From NCBI GenBank assembly GCA_022453515.1, contig JAJNNY010000027.1, forward strand, positions 1-64,000: 64,000 bases of DNA. The letters run 5' to 3'. The DNA comes from Astrocystis sublimbata (lineage: Eukaryota; Ascomycota; Sordariomycetes; Xylariales; Xylariaceae). Positions within the stretch are counted from its first letter, which is position 1. Every line of letters starts with the position of its first letter. Positions 35,809-47,897 of this stretch are shown here, one piece after another. The notes beneath the pieces were generated by a model. That model was not told where the DNA came from, did not search any database, and was given only the letters and a program-made list of their open reading frames with translations. The position numbers were made by a program, and so were the translations under genes.

Positions 35809-38800
35809 CTATACTGCGTAACTATAATTCCCACCTAGCCGTTTCCGCCCATACTTGTACCATTTCCTCGCCTCGTCTGCCCAGAACACAGAGCTTGTGA
35901 GTATTAACAAGCGGACGAGATCAACGAGACCAAGGGCCTCGGTCTGGAACACTTCCTGGAGCCATGGAAAGTAGATGACAAGTAGCTGGCCAGCTAGACT
36001 CAGAGCCACGGCCCAGTTGAAGAGCTTGTTGGAGAAGAGGCCGACTTCGCCCCGGAATATGGACTTGCTCTCGGACCGACATGCGAGCGCGTTAAACATG
36101 TCGAAAAGGACGAAGCATGTGAACGTCATGGTGGTGTCTCGTCGACTCACCTCGCCGCCGTCTAGCATTTCGTGATAATACACAAGCATTGTGCCGGTCA
36201 TGATGATCGCGGCCGATGACAGGACACGTGTGATTAAAGCCCGAGTCAGTACTGGCTCGCTGCGAGAGCGAGGTGGTCGGGACATGACGTCCGGGTCAAC
36301 TTTCTCCACACCGAGGGATTGGGCCGGAGGACCATCCATTATGATATCTGAATGAGTTAGTCATGATCGTAGCAACTTCAACAGGGTCCACCTACTGATC
36401 CAGAGAATCTGCATGGCATTCAGAGGGGACCTAAACCCCAGACAAGTGCAGAGGAAGACTAGCGTGAGACTGGCTACGCTAGTGCTCAGCTGGAAAGTGA
36501 TAAAGTTCTGGATGTTGTTAAAAATTCCTTTGCCCTCTTCAATAGAGCGCAAGATGGTTGAAAAATCATCATCCGTGAGAATCATGTCTGATGCCTCCTT
36601 AGCAACATCAGTGCCATGCATGCCCATGGAGATGCCGATGTCTGCCCGTTTCAGTGCCGGCGCATCATTGACGCCATCACCGGTCATAGCCACAATGTCA
36701 CCGCGTGCTTGTAGAGCCCGGATAATCTTTAGTTTGTGGTCTGGATTAGTACGTGCGAAAATGGTCGTCGTTTGCATTGCTGCACCAAGTTCATCCTCGG
36801 TCAAGCTGTCCACCTCGTCGCCGGTGAGTACGGGCTTCACTGCCGCTTGATTTGATGTGTGACCGCGAGGAGTCGCAATTTGCATACCAAGTTGCCTCCC
36901 TATGGCGAGTGCAGTCGTTGCAGAGTCACCCGTGATCATGATGACCTTCACACCGCCACGCATGAGCTTTCGGATCGAGCGAGCCACGCCTGGCCTCGGT
37001 GGATCACTCATGCCAACCAAACCGGCGAACACTAGGCCACGATATAACTCCTCGCCTTGGCATAGAGATGGGCTCTGGTGACCATCTCGATTGACGGGCG
37101 TGCCACTTCGAGATAATGGGCTGAGCGCCGAGGCCCTACCTCGTGCTGTCCTAGTGATGGGGCCGCTTGCAAAGGCCAAGACACGCAGGCCTGTTTCCGC
37201 CATCTTGTCAGCTGCCTGAAGCGCTTCCTGTCGTCGCTGGGGATCCATAACAACCTCACGACCGTCGGGTGTGAGATATGTATCGCAGACATCCAAAACT
37301 TTGTCGATGGCGCCCTTTACATAAGCGTATTCCTTGTCACTATTTCCAGGCTGCGCTCCAATCACCACGCCCATCCACTTCCTTTCCGAGCTAAACGGCA
37401 TTTCTGCAGTTCTGGGCCCTATAGAATCTCTGACGTCGTGTTCTTGGTACCTATCGAGAAGATCGAGCATGGCGACATCTGTCGGCTGTCCCACCCATCT
37501 CGTGTGAGTACTAAAATCTCTGTTCTGGGCATCGGGCAGCACGGATTGCGTCCCGTGAGCTACGCGAGCATTATTGGCGATGTTGCCAATACGAAGGATC
37601 TGTAGTGCTGCTACATCTGGTGTCCTCTCGGCTGCGACATCATCTGAATCCACGTCAATAGGTGATTTCGATTCGAGGTACCACATTTTAGTGGTTGTCA
37701 TATGGTTTAATGTCAGAGTTCCCGTCTTATCGGAGCAGACGACGTTGACAGAGCCCAGTGTTTCCACGCTGGGCATCTTTCGAACTATGGCATTGTGCTT
37801 TGCCATTCGATGCACACCTAGGGCGAGAGTGACAGTCACGATGATGGGGAGTCCTTCGGGAATGGCAGCCACTGCGAGTGAGATGGAGATAGTGAAAAGG
37901 TCGAGTAACTTTTTGCCTTGCAACAAGCCAGCCAGTGAGATGAGTGCGATGATGCCGAATGACAATTGACTCAGTTGCTTCCCCAGCTGGTCCATGTTGA
38001 TCTGCAAAGGCGAACGCGGGCTTTCAGTGCCCGAGACACTCGCAGCAATTGTACCGAAATGCGTATCACCACCTGTCGCAAATACAATGCCTTGCCCATG
38101 GCCAGACTTCACGAGCGTACCCATGTACGCGATGTTGTTCACACCATGGTCGCCCACGGTATCTTTCGAATCGCCATAGGAGGAAGGAGAGAGAGCGGAT
38201 GGGCTTGGGTGACGGTGGTCATGCGAGTTGGGCATGGATGGCGAAAATGCACGGCGAGTCCTCGTATCTGATGTCATCCTCAGGGGCTCGTTTTCTCCAG
38301 TGAGGTTCGATTCGTCGATTGTCAAGTCGGCTGCTTTTGTTATCCGAATGTCGGCTGGTATGCGATCCCCAGTTGTGAATAGGACTAGATCTCCGCGTAC
38401 CAGCTGGCTGGCCATGACCTTGGATGATGTCGCTTCCATCTGCTCTTCCCCTGGTGTTTCGGCACCAGCAGCGGGATCAACCTCGCTCTGTCCATCCCCA
38501 ACTGGCGGCCAAGCCTGGCTTCTAGTATTGGGGGCCACTTTCGAGGGCTGAGCGCGTACCAGATGGGCATGGTTCGGGACGAGGTGGTTGAGGGCTTCGA
38601 TCGATTTCTCCGATCGGTACTCCTGGACGAATCCTACTGTAACAACAATGGTAACTGCGACAGTAATGCTGACAGCATCGTCCAAGTTGCCGACGAAAAT
38701 GGACAGCACAGCGGATATAAGGAGGAGGATGATCAGGGGCTCGCGGAACTGCATAACGAAGCGCAACCAAAGAGGCTCCGGCTCTTCATGGACGATCTCG

Positions 38801-39174
38801 TTGGGGCCGAAGTCTTGCAGGCGGGAGAGGGCCTCGCCGGGTGTGAGCCCATGAGTCAGGGAGGTTCGGAGGCGGCTGGCTGTGTCGACAGGTGTCATGA
38901 AGGCGAACCCTTCAGCCATGGACTATAACGATGACACGGCTTAGCCACAGACCTTGGTCACGGATGGTTTTATCAAACTGTCTCCTGTCAGGGGGTAACT
39001 CACCCTCGAATCGGCGGAAGTGGTTCGGGCGTGGCTAGGACGGGGCGGCCCAGAGCGATCGCGAGAGCCATCGCCGGGGAAGTCATGGTCACGATCGATG
39101 CCGCTGATGTTCGGAACGGACAGGGGAAGAAGCGAGTGGCTGTCCGGTTCGCGATCGCGCCAGGGCCATTGCAT
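35809..39174 (-). CDS. PMR1: PMR1/SPCA-type Golgi Ca2+/Mn2+ P-type ATPase
   Basis: Pumps Ca2+ and Mn2+ into the Golgi lumen, needed for glycosylation and secretion (family knowledge). Three exons on the minus strand (39174-39004, 38922-36396, 36347-35809) give 1078 residues. Hallmarks: [12 protein letters not shown] (actuator loop, TGE), [19 protein letters not shown] (M4), CSDKTGTLT with the phosphorylated Asp near residue 454, and [12 protein letters not shown]. The last splice rebuilds [18 protein letters not shown], whose Gln is the Pmr1-specific Mn2+/Ca2+ selectivity residue. This separates it from SERCA and from Na+ pumps. The protein is longer than yeast Pmr1 (950) because of Ser/Pro-rich cytosolic inserts in the actuator and nucleotide-binding regions and a basic 58-residue N-terminus. 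The start is the first ATG of exon 1 (MQWPWRDRE). Confidence 0.94.
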
Positions 39175-41293
39175 CTTCAAAGGACGATCTAGATGGATAT
39201 GTTATGCAACGAGGCGTAGCGACATGGAGGCGTTCGAGTTGGTTCAGCCTGGGCGCTCTACTTTGCGACAAGGGATCAGAGAACGTGATTAGAATAAATT
39301 CATCATTGAAGAGGACGATCGGTACGTCGCAGGTAGGGATCGTGTGAGGAGTGATCTTGAGTCAAGTACGGTAAAGCAGATTGGTGCGCTCTGGTAGAGC
39401 GAGAGCGAGAGCGAGAATACCTTGGATGTTGAGGTTGTCGAGATGTTGCTTGTTGGCTTCTAAGTAGTCTAACATGATGGTGGATCCTTAGCGCACCCTG
39501 GACGGGTTAGCTACAGTACTGCCAGCTGGGCTAGGTTTACTGGCCGAGCTGGCTTACATAGTACATGTAGGTAGGTACTTATTAGGCAGGGTTGGCATGG
39601 ACAGAGGCGAGAGGCAAAGAGAATTGATCTTTAAGTACAAAGTACCTTATAAACATATTATATATAAATTAGAGCAGATCACGTAGATTTCAGTTTACAC
39701 ATATATCTTCAAGTGCCTAAAATAGGCAAATACCCAGGTACACGGAGGTATGCAGTGCTCTTCATGTCCGATTCTGAGATGCGCAATCTCTTCTTTTGGG
39801 CAAGTATCTAAGCAAGGGACCTCAGACTCCAAGGTTCTTGAAGGGGAAGTACATATTTAGGTAAGCTTTAAGTTTTCTATCCATAACCTTGACCTTGACC
39901 TACCTTAGGGTTGGGAGTGATGCACGGCAAGAAGGTTCCTTGCAACTTCGTTCCTGCATGCCTATAAACGCACCTCTCTCGCCTCTCTTAGCCACTGGGG
40001 AGTTTTTGACCAGGACGCTTGGAACATGGAGTTAGTTCTTGGGGCAATTGAAACAGGATCGATGTTTTGAGACTTAAGTGACCCAATATGGTAGTTGGTT
40101 TAGCAAAATTTCAATCACTCTGCAATTAAATATTACAGAGATCGTTGCAGCCCTTTCCATACCTCATACTCAGCAGTCTTATATGGGCTTCATTGGTCCA
40201 ATACCATACCTAGGTACACTGCGAGAGTACTAGTAGATGTACTGGAATCTACCTAAATAGCTGCAGCTAGTGCAGTGCTACATGTTAAGTACTTGCCCAG
40301 GCAGATATTTTACCTAGGGAAGAACATTGAAAGAAAAGGGTATCGATATTGGTAAGATATATAATGAAAAGCCCAAGGCATTTTCTTTTAGAAGTGTTCG
40401 CTCCTGTTTGGTTGTAAAAACTCCAAGCGGGTTGGAAACATACACTTGGTCACAGCACCTTCAGACCATCAAGTTGGAAGGGTTGACGTAAGTAGGTTCG
40501 GCAAGGAACGAAAGCGCTAGCGTCATAATCAGATTTTGGAGCACGATGCGACCAATGAGCCATTCCATTTCAGGCATTGAAACGTGCACAAGCCACGGTC
40601 TTGGCACGTCTACCTCCAATCAGAGCCGCTCCCCAGCCAAGGATGGCACGTCCCCAGCCTCTTGCATTTTGTCGATTTAGGCTTGGGCGTGAGAGGCTGA
40701 CAGGGTAGGGAGCGCTTGGGAGGTTGGCCGGTCGTTGCTCACTCGAAAACAACGGGGTCTTGCCCATTTCCAGGCGGCCGCCCCCCTCCAACCTGCACCT
40801 GACCACCTCGATGTTCTCTCCATCCATTGCTAAACTGCCACACCCAATCTCCCGATTCCCGACTCCCGCAGTCAATCGCTGCACTCACCTCGCGACCAAC
40901 ACCACTCGCGAACCGCCTGCGCCTGTCGCTTTGCTCTCGCTCGTGCTTGCTTCCCAATCCTGGCCTGCGCCATCTGTACTGCGATTGATTTTTCCCGTTA
41001 CGCGCAGCGGCGCTTTCTCGCACTGCTCGAGGCGCGGCCTGCTGAACGCGCGCGCTTCTGCGGCGCTCCCCCAAACAACGCGCCCTCTGTTTACCACCCC
41101 CCACGGGCCATCGACGTCTGCCCTCACCTAGAGGGACAACTCTTGGCTTGTAGTACCTATAGCGTATTGCACTTATTTACTTGATAGCCTTGTCAATTGC
41201 CATTGTTCACAAAGCAGTGGTCGTCCGCATCACTGGCGTCGCGCCCTTCCGTTGCTTATCCGCCTGCTGTTCGTCGTCGCTGCTACCGCCGTC
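39175..41293. other. Divergent promoter region of PMR1 and RAD21
   Basis: 2.1 kb with no supported gene. Many TAGGTAC/ACCTAGG words occur at 39550-39580, 39735, 40205-40255 and 40300-40320, plus a short gagagc repeat at about 39395-39417. From about 40600 the sequence turns GC- and CT-rich, as expected for the RAD21 leader. Open frames at 40570-41131 on both strands overlap each other and carry no motif. Confidence 0.5.
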
Positions 41294-43284
41294 ATGTTCT
41301 ACTCGGAGGAGCTGCTCCAGCGGACCGGGCCTTTGGCCCGAGTCTGGCTCTCGGCAAACATGCACAAGCTATCCAAGACACATGTCTTGCAGTCCAATCT
41401 ACCTAACAGTGTAGATGCCATCATTCGCCCCAACCAAGCGCCGCTGGCGCTACGCCTGAGCGGCCAGCTGCTGTTGGGTGTTGTGAGGATGTATAGCCGA
41501 AAGGCTCGCTACTTGCTAGACGACTGCAACGAGGCTTTGCTCAAGATCAAAATGGTTTGTTTCCCACTACAATCTCCTGAGGCACACGACTGATCTTAAT
41601 ATTCTAGGCTTTTCGTGCTACGGGCAACAACGACATCCCTGAGAACCTCAACATGCCGAATCGAGAAGCACTGATGCTGCCCGATCAGATTACACCTGCT
41701 GACAACCTCAATATTCTACCCCCGCCTGATGCGAATTGGCTACTCAGTCAGATGGAAGACGTGAACACCGCGCCGGCCAGCTCCAATACGCGCAGCCGAG
41801 GAAGGCCGAGCAACCGTGATATCAACCTGCAAGAAGATTTCAACAACAGTCAGTTCCTACATGATGACAACATGGTCGAGGACGAACTTGCTCTCGCCCC
41901 CATGGATGACTTGGAACTCGAGCTTGACTTCGGCATGGACCTTGACGACGACGAACGACCACGTATGGACAAAAGCATCGAAATGGGTCGAGATGCCCCG
42001 GCTGCCCGACCTGTTGAAGAAGACATCTTTAGTGAGCTTGATATAGCGCCCCGTGCCAAGGGCGCCGATGTAGAACAAACCATGGAGTTGGATTTTGGCG
42101 ACGACGGAGTAAGAATCGCAGACGATGATGGTGATCTACAGATGGACGACCTTCACTTCGACGTCGGGGACCAGTCTGCCATGCCCGAGATGGGCGGAAT
42201 CGCGTCAATGGAGCGTGCACGCATCTCCGAGTCTCCTCTCTCCGACATTGATGAGAACACGGCTAGGGACGTGGAAGAGTGGACTCGCCTGAATAATACG
42301 AGCATATATGAGCCAGGATTTGAGCCTGAGGAGCCTGAACCGCTACCGCAAAAGAAATCAAAGAAGCGCAAGATCTTTGGTCTTGATCCGTCTACGCAAC
42401 TCACGAGCGCGCATATCAAAGAACAGCAGCAGAACCACGAGAACATTCTGAAGACTCCTGGCTTCGTTTCCCGAGATCCATACTTGCTCGCTCTGGTTGA
42501 GCTGAAGAACAGCGGAAGCTTTATCGCCAATATTATGAACGGTGGTCGCAGCAAAGGTTGGGCCCCTGAGCTGCGGAGCATGTTAACTTTGGACTCCATC
42601 AGGCCAACGAACGACCTCAAGCGCAAACGCGATAGTGGAGTTGCTGATCTCGGTAGCGAAGAGGAACAGAACGCTTCAAAGTCGCCTCGTCTCGAGATAG
42701 GTGAAGACGACACCATGCTTGGTATGCCCGAATCAGGACTTGGCGACCGTAGTGTTGCTGCCGACGAAACAATCCTGGACATTCCCGCTGATGAAGGGAT
42801 TGCGACCAACATCGACGACGATATCCATCAGCCACGCGACGACAGTATCTATCCTGCATTTGACGAAACAGTTGCACCCATTGTACACCCAGCCGATAGC
42901 GGTCCTGTTTCGCTGGGTACCAAGCATGCCGTGCATGTACTCCGAGACTTGTTCGGGGCTGAAGCAGCCACCGACGAGGAGAAGCGCAGGAGGCCAGCTG
43001 TGTTCCAAGAACTCTTGCCCGAAGGCAGAGCCACGAAGGCGGATGCCACCAAGATGTTCTTCGAATGCTTAGTACTTGCGACCAAAGATGCCATCAAGGT
43101 TGAGCAAAAAGAGGGCGGGCTAGGCGGCACGATCCGGGTACGCGGAAAGCGCGGGTTGTGGGGCGCCTGGGCTGAAAAGGAAGCCGGCGGTGAAATGGCG
43201 GCACAGCAGGAGGAGGACGAGGTTGTGTCGGCGCCTCCACCGGCGATAGCGAGCTCATCCCACCCTGTTGCTGCCGCTGCATAG
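41294..43284 (+). CDS. RAD21: Cohesin kleisin subunit RAD21/SCC1/MCD1
   Basis: Closes the Smc1-Smc3 ring and is cleaved by separase at anaphase (family knowledge). Two exons (41294-41554, 41608-43284) give 645 residues. The N-terminal Rad21/Rec8 domain begins MFYSEELLQRTGPLARVWLSANMHKLSK and includes [36 protein letters not shown], rebuilt across the intron. The middle is acidic and disordered, with the basic stretch KKSKKRK that may be a nuclear localisation signal. The C-terminal winged-helix domain that binds Smc1 is visible at about residues 525-615 (KHAVHVLRDLFG through TKMFFECLVLATKDAIKVEQ). The tail is Ala/Ser-rich. The start follows the family consensus exactly. An exact separase site was not assigned. 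Confidence 0.94.
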
Positions 43285-44757
43285 AACGCATGTTCCGTGC
43301 CGCCCTAAGCCTACTAGACACATCTTTATGGTTTGGCTAGGCGACGGGCAGTTCTTGTACAAATTTGTTGGCTTGCTTGGGAATGGGGCATTACACGGGC
43401 GAACGGCGTTTGGCGTCCCAGCGTTTCGGACACTGGGTGGCAAAGGGAAATACCACGATTGAAGGGCTTGCAGATATCTGAATGTTAAAAATCAGCTACT
43501 GTGGATTTCTGCAATGAGCAGCCAGAAGCTGGCTGTTCAAGCAGGCAGCGAGCGGCCTAGTTGTCTACATACCTACTTGCCGACTTACCGGCCTACTCTG
43601 GCATGATGAAATGACCTGGGCTTGGTGTTGGTGGTCTTAGAAGAAATGTATGTCACAACCGCGCAGTATTTGTTTGTTGTAGGTAGATAAATGTTCATGA
43701 AAATATGTTCCTACATGGAGTGGATCTAGTGTGAGAGTTGTCTTACTATGCTATTGATTAAGCAAATATCAGAACAAAACACAATTATCACCAAACGTTA
43801 GCTGGCTTAAAGGCTGTTTGCCAACAGACAAATTAACTTTGCGCAACATCCATGATGCGTATGTACATACTTGGTAGGTATTGGATAGTTTATGTTAGTA
43901 GCAAGCAATCGATTTACTATGTACCTACCTTACCTACATGTAGTATGTTTCTGCTCAAACACTCAGAGTCCCTCGATATACAGATATTACTAGGTGGGTA
44001 TGGATGTAGGTACCTAATCAATGATGCTGGTCTGGCTCCAATGATATCCGTGAAGCTAAAGAGCAGCTGCAGAGCTCCATATTGAATTGTGGTTTTACGC
44101 ATGTATGTTTGTTTCAGCTGCACTGTTGTCACCAGACATGTCCATGCCCACTGCTGTGTTTGGGTGTTTGACTGCACGGGCACTCCGGAGGTGTGATTAT
44201 TGGCCAGGCGCGGTACCAGGCGCCATAGGCCGCCGTAGGCACTTACACCAGCCCCTGCTCAGCCCTCCTTCGCCTCTAGCTCCAGCCCACCTGTTCTTCT
44301 TGACCTCATCTCTCCCTAGTCCCTACCTCCTTCATCTGTCCAACGCAGCTCTATAACAATGGGCAAGCCACCGCAGCATCCCATCCACACGCAGAATCTA
44401 CATCTGCACTCTACAGATACATGCTTCCACTCACTGCCAAAAGTCGGTTCGTCTGCAGCACTACCCAACTCGACAAAGCGTCCTATTGTTGATTCCGACC
44501 ACCCTGGCTGAAAGCCATCAACTGCATGTCAATAGCCTGCCTATATCGCCTCAATACCTTTGTCATTTGCAACGGTTTTAATTGCGGTGAGGTATCTGGA
44601 AGCTGTTGTTTGCTCAGGGCGCACCATCAAACCTTAAAGGCCACATTCACCTGTCACACCTTCGCACTCGGCATTCACGAAGTCCGAGCTGCCATCCGCA
44701 AGCTTAGGTATTCACTATCAAACTCTTTATAGTCAGAAGCAACAAACACCTGTGACA
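43285..44757. other. Intergenic, RAD21 3' region and elongin A promoter
   Basis: 1.47 kb. TAGGTACC-type words are dense at 43870-44010. From 44220 the sequence becomes CT-rich, typical of a fungal core promoter, and a 50-codon open frame begins at 44359. No other coding signal. Confidence 0.5.
44359..44511 (+). CDS. Possible 50-codon upstream open reading frame before elongin A
   Basis: An ATG in good context (ataacaATGG) directly after a CT-rich, core-promoter-like stretch opens a 50-residue frame (MGKPPQHPIHTQNLHLHS...) ending at TGA 44509-44511. It lies 247 bp upstream of the elongin A start. It has no family resemblance. It could be a uORF in a long leader, a tiny gene, or chance. Low confidence as a protein. 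Confidence 0.25.
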   Translation: MGKPPQHPIHTQNLHLHSTDTCFHSLPKVGSSAALPNSTKRPIVDSDHPG

Positions 44758-46049
44758 ATGGTCAAATCACTTCTTGAGCTGTGCACAGCAGTGTGCCTGC
44801 AGAATATCAAAGGTTTGTTTCCCTACCTCGTACTATATAAAAGCTCACCTTCCCACAAACCATCTACCCTTTTTAACCCTATTGTGTCCCGTTTTCTCCA
44901 TCTTCTCCTCAACACTTGAAACACTCAGCCCATTTGGCCAGCCTCTAACTTCATCTCTACTTCGATATAGACATAACAGACATGGGTGCCATACCCTACA
45001 GTGTCGCGCGACCAATTCTCATGAAGGTCAATAGTGCGGCACAGCTCCGACAAATAGAAGTCAACTCCCCGCAACTGGAGTTGGAGACGCCCGAGTGCTG
45101 GAAGCGTCTTATATCGCGCGAGTTCCCGATCCTAGCTGCGAAGTACAACTATATGCCGAAGAACCCGAGATCATGGTACAAGATTCATGCCAAGTACCAG
45201 CGCCTGGACCTCGAGGCCAAAGAGGCGGCCCGCGAAAAGCTCAAGAACGCATTTAACAGGATCGAATCGGACAAGAGCACCAGCGTCAGCAAGGTCGTCA
45301 CCTACGACAGCAGGAAGCTCCCTCAGCTGCCGCGCGACGTCAAGCCGCAGAGGGGCATGCGCGGCAAGGGCCGTGGAGAACCCGACCAGAGTTCACTTCG
45401 CTGGACCGGTGGCTCGAAGACCAAGGTGAACACTGCCAAAAGTGTGCTCAAGCGCGCCATGCGAGAAGCGAAAGAGATCTCGGCTAAAACCCGCCTGGAC
45501 ACAAAGGCAGGTACCAGGCAAGTGAGGACAGGGCAGGTCATGCGGGCGCCAGTGGGCATGGTGCAGGAGAAGATCACACAAGCACGTCCGGCGACAGGCA
45601 TTCGTCCACCGATGCGGCGGCCCGAGAAGGACGCCCGAACGCAAGAGTTGGATGATCGGGAGGCACGACTTCGGAAGGCCAAGGAGATGACAACAGGCGG
45701 ATCTTACGTATCGGATGATGATCTCGATGAGTTTGACATCGAAGGCGAGGACGGCCCTATCGGTCTGGAGGTAGATGATCTCGAGAGCTACTTCGACGAT
45801 CGCGAGGCCAGACCCTCAACCTCAGTCCCTAGAGGCAGCTCGTCTGCTCGCAAAATGGGTGGCTCAGCTCAGGCCTACAGTAGCTCGACGAGAAAAGAAC
45901 CGATGGTGAGCAGCAGCTCACGCGCACAAGGGCCGACTAGTCCTCCACCCAAAGCCATGGCGGGTTCCTCATCTGGTCAAGGGGCCATGCTCCCGCGCAA
46001 GAGAAAGGCCGCGGATATATTCATGAAAGCGAAGAAGCCGCGACCTTGA
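44758..46049 (+). CDS. ELA1: Elongin A (RNA polymerase II SIII subunit A-like)
   Basis: Elongin A joins elongin C and cullin 3-type ligases to ubiquitylate stalled RNA polymerase II in yeast (family knowledge). Two exons (44758-44812, 44980-46049) give 374 residues. Exon 1 encodes MVKSLLELCTAVCLQNIK, the BC-box-like first helix; the splice rebuilds KDMGAIPYSVARPILMKV. The elongin A domain continues with LRQIEVNSPQL and CWKRLISREFP. The middle is basic (Lys/Arg-rich) and the C-terminal 130 residues are acidic then Ser-rich and disordered, ending with a basic KRKAADIFMKAKKPRP that resembles a nuclear localisation signal. Starting from the internal ATG at 44982 would lose the BC-box and is less likely. 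Confidence 0.88.
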
Positions 46050-47034
46050 GACGCCTTACCCCGCCGACAAGTTGCATCTTGTTATATCCTTTCTATATGT
46101 TTTATCTAGCACAGGCGTAACGGAGCTATTGGGATACATTGGAGAAAGATGGTTTGTGTGGACTGACTTGGGTCGCTGGCAACAGTTTGTTATTGGGATG
46201 TCCTTCTTGCTCAGGTTACGGGAGTTTGTGTCTGGCTAAGAATAACGGAGCTAGTCTGGCTTTGGGGGTTAGTTATAGTTGTTGTTGGGATATATTGCTT
46301 ACTGGAACTGGGCGTGCCCTATTGACGGCACATTTGTTTAACGATGGAGGAATAATGTGAGAGAAACAATAAAGATACAACGACCATAAAACATCCTGTT
46401 CCTATTGCTGTTCTTGTCCTTGTACATGCCATGGCATGCAACACACAAACATCCAATAGACAAGTGTTCTTTAAACCCGTGAATTTAAATTTGATATGGG
46501 ATCTAGTAGGAATAGGGACTTCATTCGCGGAAATTAGTAATTGGCATTTAGAGCCAAATGATCGCAGATGATTCGGGAGTCTACAAATATCTTAGGAGGC
46601 ATTTGGGATAAATGCCCTGGGCTGGTGTGGGAATATTTCATTGAATTCACCGTCTATTCATGGCCCAGCCAACCAGCCAATCAACCAAATCTACCAGGAT
46701 ATGTTCGCTAACTGCAACATGGCGGGCCGATCAGATGCCACAGCCGAAGCTTCGTCTGTTCATCTGGTTCCTTGTATCGTGTCTGTCGCCCCCATAGCCA
46801 CCTCGACTGTCCATCTATATCCTTTGGTGGGATCATGCCCACGACGACGACCAAAAGTGTGACCGTGAGATGCCCAGCGATATGCCGTTGGTGCGACGAG
46901 GGCTTCAGGTGCTCATAATCTTTCCTCTCCCTTCCCAAATGTCTCTGTTTCGAAGGTTCCCCGTGTCCAGAAAGTGTATGTGATGTGTAGACCTCGGAAG
47001 TGATTATATCTCGGTCTCGGAATGATGAAGGTTC
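46050..47034. other. Intergenic between convergent elongin A and RUB1
   Basis: 985 bp of 3' flanks. Open frames are short and overlapping, with no motif. Nothing else recognised. Confidence 0.5.
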
Positions 47035-47897
47035 TCAGTATCGGTAGACATCGGCTCCTCGTCCTCCTCGGAGTGTCAGGACCAGATGGAGTGTAGCGTC
47101 AGCCACTACGCCGCCCTCTCCTAGTTTAACGTCGTCGTGCCTAGAACGCGGGGGATTCGAAGGTTAGTTTGGTGTTCTGCTTGTTGCCATGTTATACCGT
47201 GTCGTTCCGTTTCGTACAGATGCGATGTATCAGATCGAACAAGGTAGCGCGGCGAAAGCGCGGGATATAAGGAATCGGGGGTGGTCAGGTCGAAAACTCA
47301 CATCTGCTTGCCAGCGTAGATAAGACGCTGTTGCGCGGGGAGGATGCCCTCCTTCTCCTCGACGCGCTTCTTGACGTCTTCGATCTGCGCAACCACAGAA
47401 ACCCAGCAGTCAGCCTTTGCATTACATTTTCACATGAGATGAAGGTTCATCTGTCGGCTTTTGGTCTGTTTGTGTTTGGTCGGTTTCATCAGGCGGCACT
47501 GTGTGGTAGTGTAGGTAGGTGTTGCATGATGGCGCTAGGAATAACCTCGCCGGTCGGACGGTTCGCGACACGGAAACGTGATCGGGAAGAAGTAGGAGAG
47601 GCATGAGTTGGATGGGGAGGAAAGTAGACAAGAATCACAACACACCGTGTCTGTCGCCTCGACGTCGAACTCGATCAACTTCCCCGTCAGGGTCCGCACC
47701 CTGTAAGCAAGCGCAAACACGCCAGGTCAGCTATGCCACACCATTATCACGCATCCAAATCCAAGAAAGGGTAAGTCAAGGCAAGGCAAGACAGGTCGAG
47801 TGAATTTGTTGACATGTGCTAGGGACTGGTTGAGGCATGGCGGGCGCATGGCGGGGCAGGGCAGAGCAGGATGCACGCAACCTTACTTGATCATCAT
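47035..47897 (-). CDS. RUB1: NEDD8/RUB1 ubiquitin-like modifier precursor
   Basis: Ubiquitin-like protein conjugated to cullins to activate SCF-type ligases (family knowledge). Four exons on the minus strand (47897-47887, 47700-47646, 47384-47302, 47140-47035) give 84 residues. The first coding exon is only 11 nt (ATG ATG ATC AA). Translation runs [21 protein letters not shown], then [20 protein letters not shown], then IYAGKQM, then [11 protein letters not shown], aligning without gaps to NEDD8, including the KRVEEKEG stretch typical of NEDD8 and not of ubiquitin. Eight residues follow LRGG (RGADVYRY), so a C-terminal protease must mature it. The stretch between KQM and LHLVL ([10 protein letters not shown]...) is divergent from most homologues. 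A likely 5' UTR acceptor (cccacacag) sits 8 nt upstream of the start. Confidence 0.9.

Noticed and set aside
35809..39174. Na+-exporting (ENA) or SERCA-type pump
   Set aside because: The [10 protein letters not shown] sequence after the sixth membrane helix and overall layout are those of Pmr1/SPCA.
40570..41131. Overlapping long frames on both strands before RAD21
   Set aside because: They come from GC-rich leader sequence, overlap each other and show no domain.
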